Shown one piece after another: positions 20,636 to 31,576 of a stretch of DNA of 64,000 nucleotides. Source of the DNA: Lumbricus rubellus (lineage: Eukaryota > Annelida > Clitellata > Crassiclitellata > Lumbricidae). The stretch lies in the NCBI GenBank assembly GCA_945859605.1, contig OX243821.1:34177878-34241877 (forward strand), read 5' to 3'. Made by a program: the position numbers and the translations under genes. Below the pieces are notes generated by a model, which was given only the letters and a program-made list of their open reading frames with translations, was not told the DNA's origin and did no database searches. The first letter of the stretch is position 1. Every line of letters begins with the position of its first letter.

Positions 20636-21309
20636 ACAAATTCACACACAACGTGCCTTCTATCATCGTTTCTATATATCTTTGTGTACAGCAACCTCAC
20701 ATACTGACTATTCATGAGGAAAAAGAAATGACTTTAAAGAACGAGGCACTAATGTGGAAAAACAACTAATTATTGATTTTGAGTGTTAGAGCGGGTGGAA
20801 GACCAAATGGATGGACCAATCACAACACAGGAATAGTCCTAGCATTGAATAGTTTTTGAATATGCGAATAATTTGTTTCCGCTGTGTTTTTAAACTCATG
20901 CAGAAAGAAGGTTCTTTTGCACACCTCAAAAATGTGATAAAATCAGGATATATATAAGTACAGTTATACATGCATACTATATCATATTATTACTGTAATA
21001 AGCCAAGCAACGGCCTCTGTAACAGTTGTCATAGACCCCGGTCAAATCGGATCCATCCATTTTGACTGATTCGCGATGTCTTTACAAAATACCCCTTTAA
21101 ACGTGGTCAATGCATGATAATATGAATGAATAATACGCGTTATATACAATTTGATTGTCATAAAAGTTCACAAGACGTATACCACAGTACTGTCACACTA
21201 ACTGTTCTGTAGTGCCGTGACATTAAAAAAGAATTCAGTTATATAATTATAAATGCATATTTTTGTTCTTCTATCCGTCTATCCATGATTTATCATTCTT
21301 GATTGACAG

Positions 21310-21379
21310 CCTGCTCAAGTCCACGAGGAATGTGCCTACATCAATCGAGATTTCGTTCGACAAGCGCTAAACTCACGAG
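21310..21379 (+). CDS. AFAP-like exon, tail segment
   Basis: Acceptor GATTGACAG ends at 21309 and donor GTATGA starts at 21380. The open frame reads PAQVHEECAYINRDFVRQAL and NSR plus one base, which joins GA of the next exon as Gly. This phase is confirmed by the following exons, which remain open for over 100 codons. The region corresponds to the post-PH segment of AFAP1 (FCFMNRR..NPYLGG). The other frame hits a stop at 21368-21370. Confidence 0.6.
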
Positions 21380-21741
21380 GTATGAATTGACTGTTTATAG
21401 AAATTATGTTGATTTAGAATTAAATGAATTATTCGATTATTATAAATCCATGAATTAATTTATTGAATTGACGATGAATTTTTTTAAATTAACCTATTAT
21501 GGAATGAACGAATTACTATTAATTAATGATGCATTGAATTCGTCATTTTGAATTTAAATAACGAATGAATGAATGAATGAATGATTGGATGGACGAATTT
21601 CCTTATTTATTTATCAATTCATATTAATAAGTAACATAGTTAACGAATTAAGCTACCAATTAACATTGTTTTTTAAAGTTATTTGACGAAAAAATTAATG
21701 ATTATAATTCGTTTATCGATTTTGCAATGTGTCTGTTTCAG

Positions 21742-21769
21742 GAAACAAAGACAATCAAACGGAAAGAGG
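21742..21769 (+). CDS. AFAP-like micro-exon (28 nt)
   Basis: Acceptor TCTGTTTCAG ends at 21741 and donor GTGAGT begins at 21770. In phase it encodes GNKDNQTERG across both junctions. Short, but both splice sites are strong and phase is maintained with 21310-21379 and 22325-22580. Confidence 0.6.
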
Positions 21770-22039
21770 GTGAGTTGCTCGGATGACTACAATGATGATG
21801 AGAATGATGATGACGACGAATTCGACTACAATTATGATTATCAAAGTTCTTATGTTGTTGTTGTTGGTTGTGGCTGTGATATTGATGATTACTATGAAAT
21901 TAGGTCCTTGACCAGATGACGATGGCTCTGGTAGCTGTATAGAAAATAGTTATGATAACATATAATAAAAGATTCAGTGTACCTGATAGATAGGTAGTTC
22001 AACGACAACTTAAGACAGCTGCAGAGGTATATAAGAGCT

Positions 22040-22324
22040 CTTATGCTTCTAGCTTGCACACCTGTTATTTTGTTGTAAGGATGACTATATAAATAGGTGG
22101 CAGCAAATTAGTAATAATGTCTTCAGGATATCCATTTTTAGGTAATATAAATCCAGCAGTTCTTATCCCAACCTCACATCCATTGGAACAGACGATAAAA
22201 CAAAAGATGGATCAAATCTTTAAGAATTTCTTGCACACCTGTTATTTTTTGCTAACCATGACTATATAAGATGGTGACACCAAAGTGGTATTGCATTAAC
22301 GTCTCGACTCTTTCCGTTATAAAG
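22040..22324 (+). pseudogene. Tandem copies of the intron end and a truncated exon head
   Basis: Two related units start CACACCTGTTATTTT (22060 and 22231), continue with GACTATATAA and run into AATCCAGCAGTTC / AACTCCAGCAGTTC. In the first unit the exon-like part (about 22147-22222) reads SSSSYPNL and SIGTDDKTKDGSNL, then stops. The second unit is the functional exon at 22325. The first is thus a decayed duplicate of the start of that exon together with its upstream module. Confidence 0.65.
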
Positions 22325-22580
22325 GTCAATTAACTCCAGCAGTTCTTATCCCAACCTCTCATCCATTGGAATAAACGATGAATCAAAAGATGGATCAAAT
22401 CGCATGGAATCCCAACGTGGAGAAGCAGGATCTGGAGCAGGAAACGATTCCATTGGTGGAAGAACAAGTGGAAAATTTCGTCCGTTTTCAGCTTTGGTTG
22501 AATCGCTAGAAAACCTGACAGATGACAATTCGGAGAGAAGTGGAAGAAAGAATTGTCGTGGTGTAGGTGGAGTGACTAAG
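22325..22580 (+). CDS. AFAP-like exon, serine-rich tail
   Basis: Acceptor TATAAAG ends at 22324 and donor GTTGGT starts at 22581. In phase it reads SINSSSSYPNLSSIGINDE, an Arg/Gly/Ser stretch, FRPFSALVESLENLTDD and ends GVGGVTK. Length 256 nt, fully open in one frame. There is no recognised domain; the serine- and charge-rich content suggests a phosphorylated, disordered tail. The acceptor is weak (few pyrimidines). Confidence 0.65.
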
Positions 22581-23024
22581 GTTGGTTTAGTTAGTTGTTT
22601 TTTGACAACACTGTGTCATATCACGTTTAATTGATTATTGATTTAAACACCTCTAATACATGTTATTTTAAGTCTATATGTAAGGTATGATGCTCAATGA
22701 CACTGTGAGTGTGACATATCATGTGTACAGTTATTGAATCTATATTGATCTTTAACACCTCTATTAAAAATTCTCTTCGGCTGTACAAGCTACATGTTCA
22801 GGTTTGGTCCACGACATTGTGTCATATCGCGGGTAATTGAATCTATAGATTTATTTATACACCTTTATTACAAGCCATTCTTAAGCCATTCTGGATAAAC
22901 GAGGTGATCAACGCCAATGATATTTTGCTACCGTACAGTGTAGTTAAAACGAAGCCATTGAATTTTCATCTATTTATATCAAATTGCATCTGATTCGAAA
23001 TCTTATAAAATTCAGCTGCTGCTT

Positions 23025-23115
23025 GAATCCTGGCAGTGCCAGTCCCATGTCTGATGAAAAGAGGAGGGCGACACTAATCGTTGTTGATATGACACAGTGT
23101 CATCAAACAGCAGCT
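23025..23115 (+). repeat. CCAGTCCC/GGAGGGCG dispersed repeat copy
   Basis: CTGGCAGTGCCAGTCCCATG, GAGGAGGGCGACACTAAT and ACACAGTGTCATCAAACAG. Intronic. Confidence 0.6.
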
Positions 23116-23254
23116 AAATTGCGTTGCTCTACAAAGACATTTTTTGTTTGAATTTTTTAGTTCCTTATCAAATCTGTCCTTTTTGCCGCGCTAGAATATG
23201 AAGCGCTTCTGAGTAATCTCTTTGACGAAGGGCTATATAAATTCTGGAACGAAC

Positions 23255-23406
23255 GAATGAATAAACGAACGAACGAAAGAAAAAACGAACGAACGAACGA
23301 ACGAACGAATGAATGAATGAACGAACGAATGAACAAATGAATGAATGGATGAATGAATGAATGAATGAATGAATGAATGAATGAATGAATGAATGAATGA
23401 ATGAAT
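23255..23406. repeat. (GAAC)n / (GAAT)n array
   Basis: GAACGAAC units grading into a run of GAATGAAT. A comparable array is at 51297-51417. Confidence 0.95.
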
Positions 23407-23702
23407 TATATTACAGTGGCATCGTACGTTTGCCTGGGAAATTTCTCGCGTTATACACCTTTTTAACGGATTCTCAATGCTATTATTTTACATTAAATGT
23501 TCATTTCAGCCATCTTATCCATGGTATGCACATGTATATTGTTCAGTTCACACGACCGAGTTTGACTCTGGTACAGTAGTCTGTCACCTAAAAGAGGGTA
23601 GCATTATTTTAAAATGGATTATAGTTTATATATTTAATTTATTATTGCATCAGTGTGGTCCATGGTGTATTGAGTACAGGGTGTTCCATGTTGATTACAC
23701 AG

Positions 23703-23778
23703 GGTTCAAGTCTTTCGTTTGATCGAGGAGCGATTGGTTTAGGATTAAATCAACCGTGGAAGAAACAGGATGAACAAG
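23703..23778 (+). CDS. AFAP-like exon, tail
   Basis: Acceptor GATTACACAG ends at 23702 and donor GTACAG starts at 23779. Phase 0 follows the preceding exon. It reads GSSLSFDRGAIGLGLNQPW and KKQDEQ plus one base. No domain recognised. Accepted because phase and splice sites match on both sides. Confidence 0.55.
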
Positions 23779-24316
23779 GTACAGACTCTAGAGAAATATC
23801 CTTCTTCATTTTATGCGCTATTAACAGGTCTTCGAGAAATAGCTTTGTTTTCCCTGTTTCATATTTTTTGGGCTATCTTATATCGAAGCATTGCTCATTA
23901 AGCTTAGCGGAGGGCCCAAGCTTATTCACAAGCGCAGCTGTTAAGTGGTGCTGAGTTATATTTGACTGAGACAGAGATATTTATAAACAGAGAGAAAGAC
24001 AGACATAGTCACAGAGGGACAGAAAAAGACACGGAAAGACAGAAAACTCAGAAATGACAAAGACAGACAAAGAGTGAGACAGAAAAAACAGAGACAGATA
24101 GGCAGTCAAACAAAAAGACAGACAGAGGAAGAGATACTGTAGACAGATAAGCAGACATACAGAAAGTCAGAAAAAGACAAATAGACACACATACAAAGAA
24201 GAGACAGACAGCTTTTTTTCTTAAATATCATTTTCGCTGCTCTTGTTTTTCTTTTCCCTCCTGAGAAGTCCGCAGCCTCCATTAAAGTCACGTGTTATGT
24301 CTGGTTTGATTGACAG

Positions 24317-24350
24317 GCTGGCCAAAGAGAACGCAATCCAATACGAAAAT
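24317..24350 (+). CDS. AFAP-like micro-exon (34 nt)
   Basis: Acceptor GATTGACAG ends at 24316 and donor GTACGT begins at 24351. Two bases complete Gly, then WPKRTQSNTK plus two bases. Phase-compatible with both neighbours. Very short, so moderate confidence. Confidence 0.5.
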
Positions 24351-24600
24351 GTACGTATAAGCAATATTTAGCATTTAAATAATAATTAAATGATCACTTA
24401 GCAGCTGTTTTAAATTTCTAGTATTTGCAGACATACGAGGAAAATTGTCAGTCAACCAATAAAATTATTGATAATTTTCGTTTATTTAACAATCCGACCT
24501 TCCGCAATGGGTGACAGTTCAGTTGTGCAGTTATCTTAATTAGCGTCAATCCTAACTTCTAACAGCCTGCAATACAGTAGCTGCCAACAAGGTACATTAA

Positions 24601-24750
24601 TCAGTCCACTATATGATGACGATGATGATGATGATGACGACGACGACTAGGTTACGATGATGGCGAATATGATGATGACTACGACTATGATGATGAATGA
24701 TGATACTGATTCCGATTGCAAAAATGACAACGACGACGATGGTGATGTTA
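24601..24750. repeat. Degenerate GATGAC/ATGATG tract
   Basis: Imperfect ATG/ACG trinucleotides upstream of the next exon. Open frames are repeat translations. Confidence 0.75.
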
Positions 24751-24766
24751 TTGTTGTTGTGTACAG

Positions 24767-24866
24767 TATGTGGGATGAGTTGATGAGAAGCAGTCGAAGT
24801 CGAACAAGCGGCAGCGAATCAAGTGATGATCTAAACAACAAAAAGATGGTTTTGAATCTCGTTCAG
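24767..24866 (+). CDS. AFAP-like exon, near C-terminus
   Basis: Acceptor TGTGTACAG ends at 24766 and donor GTCTCT begins at 24867. With the split codon from 24350 it reads IMWDELMRSSRSRTSGSESS, DDLNNKKM and VLNLVQ. Serine/arginine-rich with an acidic end. It ends on a codon boundary, matching the terminal exon. Confidence 0.6.
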
Positions 24867-24959
24867 GTCTCTACAATAATATACACTTTTGCACCTACCA
24901 GTCAAAACAATATTTCTCCCACATCATATTCTATTTTATATAGCATTTGATGAAACAGT

Positions 24960-25310
24960 TTTTAGGGTGTGTAACGTAACCGCTTTAATCATCGATCTGT
25001 CGTAGTTAATTTCGCTTTAATTCCATAATGTCCCACTGTCATGAAAATTATAGCACTCAGTAAGAACGTTTTGAAGGTGTCTAACACAACTGCTCACAAT
25101 CTAAATTTAAAACCTACACTTGATGATTTAATTTATATCACGTGTTATATTTCATATTTATATAATTCTTGATAAATCAGTTTTTATAGCACATCCGCTA
25201 TAGCAATTCTTCAACTTCCTAAAATTCCACGCTCATGATTATTATAGCACTCGGTAACAACGTTTTAAAGGTGTGTAACGCAACCGCTTCAACCATCTAA
25301 CTATCACTCT
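24960..25310 (+). repeat. Tandem copies carrying the AGGTGT module
   Basis: Blocks with ATTATAGCACTC, GGTAACAACGTTTTAAAGG and GTGTGTAACGCAACCGCTT occur at about 25040-25095 and 25235-25290, with a partial third copy at 24960-25010 (GGTGTGTAACGTAACCGC). They lie in the last intron of the AFAP-like gene. Confidence 0.65.
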
Positions 25311-25533
25311 GTCATAACTAATATCACTACAACAACTAACATTACAACTCTAAGTTACTTACACGCTAACTTACTTACTTACTCCAGTTATTGCTGCTAC
25401 TACTACCACTACTTCCGTATTTGCTGCTATTACTTTACCACCATTAGTAATAATCGTAGTAATTAACTTTTCATCACTAGTATAAAACTCATTCTGGTTC
25501 ACATTATTTTGTTGTTGATATTTTGGTTTTCAG

Positions 25534-25554
25534 ATGTTTGAAAAGAAGGTGTGA
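25534..25554 (+). CDS. AFAP-like terminal coding exon
   Basis: Acceptor TGGTTTTCAG ends at 25533. Phase 0 from the previous exon reads MFEKKV and the TGA stop at 25552-25554. The protein would therefore end LNLVQMFEKKV. No coiled coil typical of AFAP C-termini was seen in any recognised exon, so either the family assignment or the exon set is incomplete. Confidence 0.5.
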   Translation: MFEKKV

Positions 25555-25888
25555 CCCCATGACCTGTACAATTGATGACGTCTTTTCAACCAAATTATAA
25601 GAACTGCAGATCTAAAATTTTATATGCTTCGCAAACGGAACTTTTATTAATTAATTATGTCAAATTAATAATTGGAATTAATTAAATGACTTTCTGTTTT
25701 AAATGACAATATTACTATTTTGTTGAATGTGAGTAAAATCTCTTTAAACGGTCTTAATAATGGTATCAATTATTAAATATAACCGCGCCCCACAATAATT
25801 ATGTACATGGAGTAGTAAAGCCAAACGGTTAGTGTCAAAATTTTTGTGTCTTGCAGACCTGCGTTTTCAGCATCATGCTTGGGTGTTA

Positions 25889-25894
25889 AATAAA
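25889..25894 (+). promoter_or_regulatory. Candidate poly(A) signal AATAAA
   Basis: AATAAA about 335 bp after the stop codon at 25554, within GGTGTTAAATAAACAT. It is the closest canonical signal I noticed downstream of the terminal exon. Chance occurrence is common in AT-rich DNA. Confidence 0.35.
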
Positions 25895-26093
25895 CATATT
25901 AAAAGAAGATACTGACATTCGAGAGAAAGAGTTAGAGGAAGATATTAAGAATAGGATGTAGGCCTACGCAGAATGTCAATAACACGGAACTACGTACATG
26001 TAGATGCATTATAATATACATGTATCTAAAAGAGAACAGATGCAGAAGGTTATCCGAATGAAGATTTGATTGTTTGTTATAAAAAAAAATTCT

Positions 26094-26290
26094 GCATGAC
26101 GAGCGAAGACAGGAAAATCAAGACATTAATGTTCGGAATGACGGATGGATGGATCGAACAATATTACTGATGCTGAGTAAAGGCAAGATGAGGCGGAGAA
26201 GGAGGTGGGAGGATATTAAATAGAGTATTGAAGATGAGGTTTTGAGGAATACTATTATTCGAAAGAAGATGATGTTGATTTATCGAGGTG
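26094..26290 (+). pseudogene. RTE-like LINE remnant
   Basis: TTCGGAATGACGGATGG and AAGATGAGGCGGAGAAGG followed by TGGGAGGATAT parallel the FGMTDG..GRPSREWLDDV segment of the RTE piece at 58319-58591. There are several stops. A short decayed 3' fragment ending near GATGATGTTGAT. Confidence 0.45.
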
Positions 26291-26556
26291 AGCAGGATTT
26301 TCCATCTTTTGCTTGCGTCAAAATGTTATAACAAACTTTTACTCCGTTAATAAGGTGTCTAAAAATCATTGGTCAATTGACTCTATTAATTTTGGTTAGC
26401 GAAATAAATGCCAACATAAAACACCTTTTTCACGTTTTTCAACAAAGCTATATAATCCATATTTTAGTTGTTTTTGTGACTGGGAACGATTGTTCGTCTA
26501 ATTTCAGGCATCTACATAACAATTCACAATAATTATTTTGATGTCAGCACAGCCTA

Positions 26557-26853
<297 letters not shown>

Positions 26854-26939
26854 CTATAGAGGGTACTTCCAGCCTCTAACACTCGGGCGATGACCAGCAT
26901 ACAAAACAATTAACGGACAGGCACCAAAAACTAACGGAG

Positions 26940-27067
26940 ACCAACATGCGAGTTAATGATAAACCACCCATAACACCGACCGCATCACCGTCAGCCTATC
27001 CCATACCAAGACGATGTAGGGGGTCCACAGTGGCTCCATGATATCGATGAGCTCAAGCGGAATTAGA
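26940..27067 (+). pseudogene. Degenerate paralogue of the QWLQDVEELKR exon
   Basis: Compared with the exon at 19152-19353: NDKPPITPTASPSAYPIP parallels EEPPPLPTASPPASPMPE, and in a shifted frame GPQWLHDIDELKRN parallels PSQWLQDVEELKRN. A stop (TAG) follows immediately at about 27065. The frame change and missing donor mark it as a broken exon copy. It suggests a second, decayed AFAP-like gene copy or partial duplication downstream of the main gene. Confidence 0.6.
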
Positions 27068-27296
27068 GCAGAAAGCCAATACACTCTGTTGTATGTAATG
27101 ATTTAACACACCTTAAAAACATGTATATACGACTCTATATAAAGATTAGACATTTAATGGATTTTATTATATGGATACCTGTATCCTGTCAATTTAATTT
27201 TGCGACTCTAAGTTTTAATTCTAATATCTTAAAGCAGATCATGGCTGAGAAGTTATATGAAACTACAATCTCTTAGCAAAACAGGAATTTCACTTT

Positions 27297-27412
27297 CCAA
27301 GGCAACGACGCCACCACTACACCACCCCATTAAATGTACATGTACCTGATAGTGTGAGTCTATCAGTTTTCGTGGATTCGAACCCGCAACCCTCCGGCTG
27401 CATGGCAACGAA
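27297..27412 (-). repeat. Partial SINE heads
   Basis: CCAAGGCAACGACGCCACCAC at 27297 (quoted in part) and TGGATTCGAACCCGCAACC near 27373 match the tRNA-like head of the SINE family on the minus strand. The tail is absent. Confidence 0.55.
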
Positions 27413-27489
27413 CATAATTATAACCATCGCCAGCACCTCCACCACCACCAACATCACCACCATAGCAAACGAAAATTCCATTTAATTTA

Positions 27490-28320
27490 TTCACTGATCA
27501 GTCTATTTGCACACCTTTAGGAATAATTTCAAAATGTTATTAATAACTAGAATTACCAAACATTTTATTGCAATATATTCGTTTCCTTCAAAAGTTCCTA
27601 GTGAAGGCTCTCCGGTTTACACACCTTTAGGTAAATTTACCTAAAGCTCCAAATAAGGTCAATGCAATTTTTTTAAATCAGTCAGCTTTTTTCCTTCATG
27701 CTTTTGTCTTATTTCTCAACCACCACCAACAACAACAACAATACCCCACCACCACAAACATCATAACAAGCGAAAAGTGCATAAATAATAATTAATTTCG
27801 TTCAGTTCTCAGTCTACTTACATATTTATCTTTTACATATTTATCTTTTCAAATTTCTAACAATGTGACAAATAAAACAGCAATAAAACTTAAACTACAA
27901 AACATTACACACCTTTTAGACGCTGAGTAAACCGCTATAAATGCTGCCAAACACCACATATTTTTCAGTAAGGCACTCATGATCGTCTTCAGTTAACTAG
28001 TGTAGGTTCTCCCGTGACGGGTCCACCATCAATAAGACACCTTTTTAGTTTTTAGACGATATATAAACCGCTATAAATTCTGTCTCTTATTGAAATGGCA
28101 TAGTTATCTTCTAAATGATTTAGCTAGTGAAGGTTCTCCTCTTACACCGAGCCACGTCTTATAAATTGGAATCGGTTGTGCTTGTGGTGGCTTCCTCCCT
28201 CACACCGTTCCTTCCCAACAGCGGTACAGTTGGTGACTCGCGACTTTTGGGCGACTTTATAACGTGATTTCGCGTTGTCCGTCTTTGTCCACTATATTAT
28301 GAGAACAAAGATATCGACGG
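27490..28320 (+). pseudogene. Decayed cluster of transmembrane-exon copies
   Basis: Repeated units [CACACCTTT.. module, TATAAAT, intron end, TAG|TGAAGG exon head]. Exon heads TGAAGGCTCTCC (near 27602), TGTAGGTTCTCC (near 28000) and TGAAGGTTCTCC (near 28127) match the start of the intact exon at 31887. The third continues through GGAATCGGTTGTGC and CTTGTGGTGGC but has a stop and then diverges. Non-functional duplicates. Confidence 0.65.
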
Positions 28321-28552
28321 ATGACCACAGAATATGGCCAGTACGAATGCTTACCTATCTGTCTGCGTATCTATGTGTCAATGTCAAATTGTCAATGTCT
28401 CTCTGTTTGTCTTGCTGTCTGTCTGTTTTTCTTTTCGTCTCCTGTGTTTGATGCTGTTTTTTTTATTGTTTCGCCGTCTGTGTATATTCTGTTTGCTGAT
28501 CGGTCTGTCTGTATACATGTATATGCGTAATTATCTCCTCTCTAAGTCTGTA

Positions 28553-28576
28553 CATCATCATAATCACCATCATCAC

Positions 28577-28643
<67 letters not shown>

Positions 28644-28645
28644 GT
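28553..28645. repeat. (CAT)n array
   Basis: About 30 ATC units, nearly pure. His, Met or Ile/Ser-like frames are artefacts. Confidence 0.95.
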
Positions 28646-28949
28646 CAAAAAAACCCATCGTCGTCGTCAAGTTACGGAGTATTTCCCTTTTTGTTTTGTT
28701 ATCATCACACGATATTGGTTTTTTAGATGTTAATAATTTTGGTTAAATCACCAAGTCTTTTTTTATAGGCTACCTTAATATTTTAATAAGTTACGGGTAT
28801 GCTGTTCTAAAAGTTGTTTCACCGAGTTTCAGTTTGGTATAAAACTTCTGAATGCTGAACAACATCGTATGAACTGAGTTCACGTCGTCTTACGCCAAGG
28901 CTATGAAAATAATGTCGCTAGCACTTAACGCCCATTGGAGGAGCATTAA

Positions 28950-29766
28950 CCCTCGGGCTACCATGGGGGGGGGGGGGGGGGGGTGGTATCCACCCCCCCC
29001 CCCTAGGTTTTTCCCAAATCAAACTTTTTTCGTTAGGAAAATTTTTTGACGTTTTAGGTAGCTGTAGAGGATTCATTTGCACACATTTTGAGCTAAAATG
29101 TGTGATGACATACCATACCATTCAAAAGTTATACCCGATATACCCGAGGCACCAGGGGGGTGGATACCACCCCTCCCTTAGATTATCGGCTGTATCTTAT
29201 CCGTCCTTTGACATGAAGAGACACCAATTACACCATTCTGTAGAGGGAATGTGGGGCTACATTTCCATGCTCAGAGAGTTGTCTTTGGACAACCGGAAGT
29301 GCCCAAAATAAATTTTAATGTGTGAAATTGTTGGGTGTTTTTACAACGCAAACAGATAAGTCTGCGTAAACGTTTTTCAGCATGTTTTACAGGTTTTTTC
29401 TCTTTTTATTGTAACTAAAACAAACTTATTACTAGTTTTTATAGTTGAATATTGGACTTTATTATATGTAAACTATTTTAATTAAATAAATTATGTTAAA
29501 AACACACAGAATCTAATATTTTGCTTATGCGAAAGTATACATTTTGTGGAATCGACGGGTGCCTACGGTAAAAAATTTATAACTTTGGGGTGCTTTCATA
29601 TATTTTAAACCTAAATAAACCATTTTGTGCAGAAATGAATGCTGAATCCATAGGTGTATTACAAGTTATGATATCTCAAACCAAGCCCAAAATCCAGGGG
29701 CGGGGTGGTAACCACCCCCCACCCCTTGGTAGTCAGTGTTACAAAAAAAGCTTGGTAGCCTGAGGG
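28950..29766. mobile_element. piggyBac-like MITE (817 bp, TTAA target)
   Basis: TTAA at 28946-28949 followed by CCCTCGGGCTACCATGG; the right end GGTAGCCTGAGGG is followed by TTAA at 29767-29770. Precise TTAA duplication with CCCT..AGGG termini is the piggyBac signature. Inside each end is a run of G/C (GGGG/CCCC) near 28966-29003 and 29697-29730. No transposase DDE domain recognised; the 69-codon frame at 29102-29311 is of unknown nature. Confidence 0.8.
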
Positions 29767-29836
29767 TTAAATGTAATACTTTTTAAATAATTTCTTTAAA
29801 TTAAATTACTGTAACGGAAACCCTTCTGTGTTCCAG

Positions 29837-29919
29837 GAATCGGTGCTCTAGCAGCAAAACCTTTGAATTCTACAGCTTTGCAGGATGTCGATGGTAGAAT
29901 CTTGACAACGTGGGATTAG
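29837..29919 (+). CDS. Possible terminal exon, unknown gene
   Basis: Acceptor GTGTTCCAG ends at 29836; one frame reads IGALAAKPLNSTALQDVDG and RILTTWD then TAG. An AATAAA follows at 29924-29929, only 5 bp after the stop, which is closer than usual for a poly(A) signal. The composition looks coding, but I cannot name the protein and no partner exon is certain. Confidence 0.3.
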
Positions 29920-30211
29920 TATAAATAAAGCTCGCGCAGAGCCCCATTTATACTAATTTCCGTGAAGACTTAAGACCGGGGGACCTTACGACTTAAACCT
30001 TATTTGACTCTAGTCGGAATTAAGTCCGGAGACTGATACACTTGGCACCACTAGTAACGCAAATTAATGTCCGTCGCATACAAAGTGTTGATCGTAGTTC
30101 CATTCACACGAACTGCAACGATACGAGTATCTTTGGTAGAGCCAGTCTCATTTTCTAAAAATGATAACGAAATGCTAAACATCTTTGTTTCGAAAAGCAC
30201 AAAAGCAACAC

Positions 30212-30242
30212 ACCTTTTTAACATTGTACATTTAATTTATAT
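30212..30242 (-). promoter_or_regulatory. TATA/GGTGT module (minus strand)
   Basis: CACACCTTTTTAAC with TTTATATAAA about 30 bp downstream on the + strand, so on the minus strand TATA precedes GGTGT with the common spacing. Followed downstream on the + strand by a copy of the TCGTTCCTTCTCTGTG dispersed block. Confidence 0.35.
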
Positions 30243-30587
30243 AAACAGGTGATGAAGAAAAGTTATTATATTTTTCCGCGGATGTTAGGCCTACATGTGT
30301 CTTTTACCCGCAATTGAAATTTAGAATGATGACTACAAATGAACCAACAGTGAAAAATTATAATAATTTATTCGATTAGATAACACGACGGTTTAATGCT
30401 GAACCGTTTCTTCTCTGTGTTTGGTCAAACGACCTGGACAAATATTGCCTTCCATTAACTATTATTATAATATTATGCGACACATCCCACGTCAGTTTAT
30501 TTCATGAACGCTCGAGTCAGTTTCAAGCATGCGGCGTCTATTTTGACCTGTGTGCGAAAACATATTACAAAAGTCCGTAACATAACC

Positions 30588-30775
30588 ATCACCACCACCA
30601 CCACCACCACCACCACCACCACCACCACCACCACCACCACCACCACCACCACCACCACCACCACCACCAACACCACCACCACCACCACCACCACCACCAC
30701 CACCAACACCACCACCACCACCACCAACACCACCACCAACACCACCACCAACACCACCACCACCACCACCAAACA
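30588..30775. repeat. (CCA)n array
   Basis: About 60 ACC units with occasional CAACACC interruptions. Gly, Val, Thr and Trp homopolymer frames are artefacts. Confidence 0.95.
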
Positions 30776-30790
30776 CGGCAATTAAATATA

Positions 30791-31576
30791 CACTGTGTCC
30801 TGGTAAAAAGTAGACCCCACAACAAAGTGTCATAACTCGGTCAAAACGTTTGGGATTTGTCTGAAATTTCAAACACAGCAACAGCGGCCATATTTACACG
30901 AGATTCTAAAACCGATTAGAAATATACGTGAGTTTGTCAAATTTATAAGTGTTTGCGTGGGAGCACCGACAAATTGAACTTTCCAACATGGAAAACCTGA
31001 AAAGAAGTGAAATTCAGCTAAATATGCTGTTCAAAATGTCCATCTTGTTCACGGACACACGACCGTAGATTAGACGCTACTGTTTGATGGTCCTGTCGAT
31101 GATCACCTGGTTAAACAACTGCCAATCTTCAAACAGACGCGCCCTACGCCCTACGGTTATCGATGTCATGAATACGCGTGAACAAAAAACGCGCTCCTCC
31201 AGTACATGTACTCCGGATCAAAGTCTGGACTGCTGGACGGCCACAGCTGCAGGATATGAAGCCGAGTGTCTCCCGGGATAGCTATTAACCTACTACGTCT
31301 ACGATCGTGTGTCCGAGAACAAGAAACACATTTTTTGGCACCAGAATAGCTGAATTTCACTTCCTTTCAGGTTTTCCATGTTGGAAAGTTCCATTTGTCG
31401 GTGCTCCAACGCAAACGCTCATAAATTTGACAAACTCGCGAATATTTGCAAACGACTTTGGAATCGAGTGTAAATATGGACACTGTTGCTGTGTTTAAAA
31501 TTTCAGAAAAATCCTAAATGTTTTGACCGAGTTATGACACTTTGTTGTGGGGTCTACTTTTTACCCGGACACAGTG
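30791..31576 (-). mobile_element. mariner-like element remnant with ~230-bp TIRs
   Basis: TA (30789-30790) followed by CACTGTGTCCTGGTAAAAAG, mirrored by the right end CTTTTTACCCGGACACAGTG and TA (31577-31578). The inverted arms match for about 230 bp (30791-31022 versus 31345-31576) with scattered changes. Between them on the minus strand the frame QLWPSSSPDFDPEYMYW matches the WPxxSPDLNPxEY third-aspartate block of mariner/IS630 transposases. The rest of the transposase is deleted, so the copy is non-autonomous. Confidence 0.8.

Larger units (their letters stand above)
19354..21309. other. Intron with repeats, no exon identified
   Basis: Phase arithmetic calls for an extra exon of length 1 modulo 3 in here, but I could not find a convincing one. 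The interval holds a SINE (19905-20055), a CCAGTCCC repeat (20545-20635), a GACACCTCC..TATATAAG module near 20305-20340 and a partial CCAGGGT stem-loop repeat (21003-21060). Confidence 0.5.
1521..25554 (+). other. Gene span: AFAP1/XB130-like PH-domain adaptor (partial)
   Basis: Seventeen exons can be chained on the + strand with conserved reading phase at all but two junctions (8754/13596 and 19353/21310), giving about 688 codons. Order of visible features: N-terminal helical segment, glycine-rich linker, YQEV/VYED tyrosine motifs, proline-rich stretch, acidic YEEYAETDE motif, basic KILTFGKK segment, one PH domain, proline-rich and serine-rich tail. This order matches AFAP1 and AFAP1L2 (XB130), cytoplasmic adaptors that link Src-family or PI3K signalling to actin and normally carry two PH domains and a C-terminal coiled coil. 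Here PH1 and the coiled coil are not seen. The start exon is missing. Identification is by eye from motif order, not from a database search. Confidence 0.7.
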
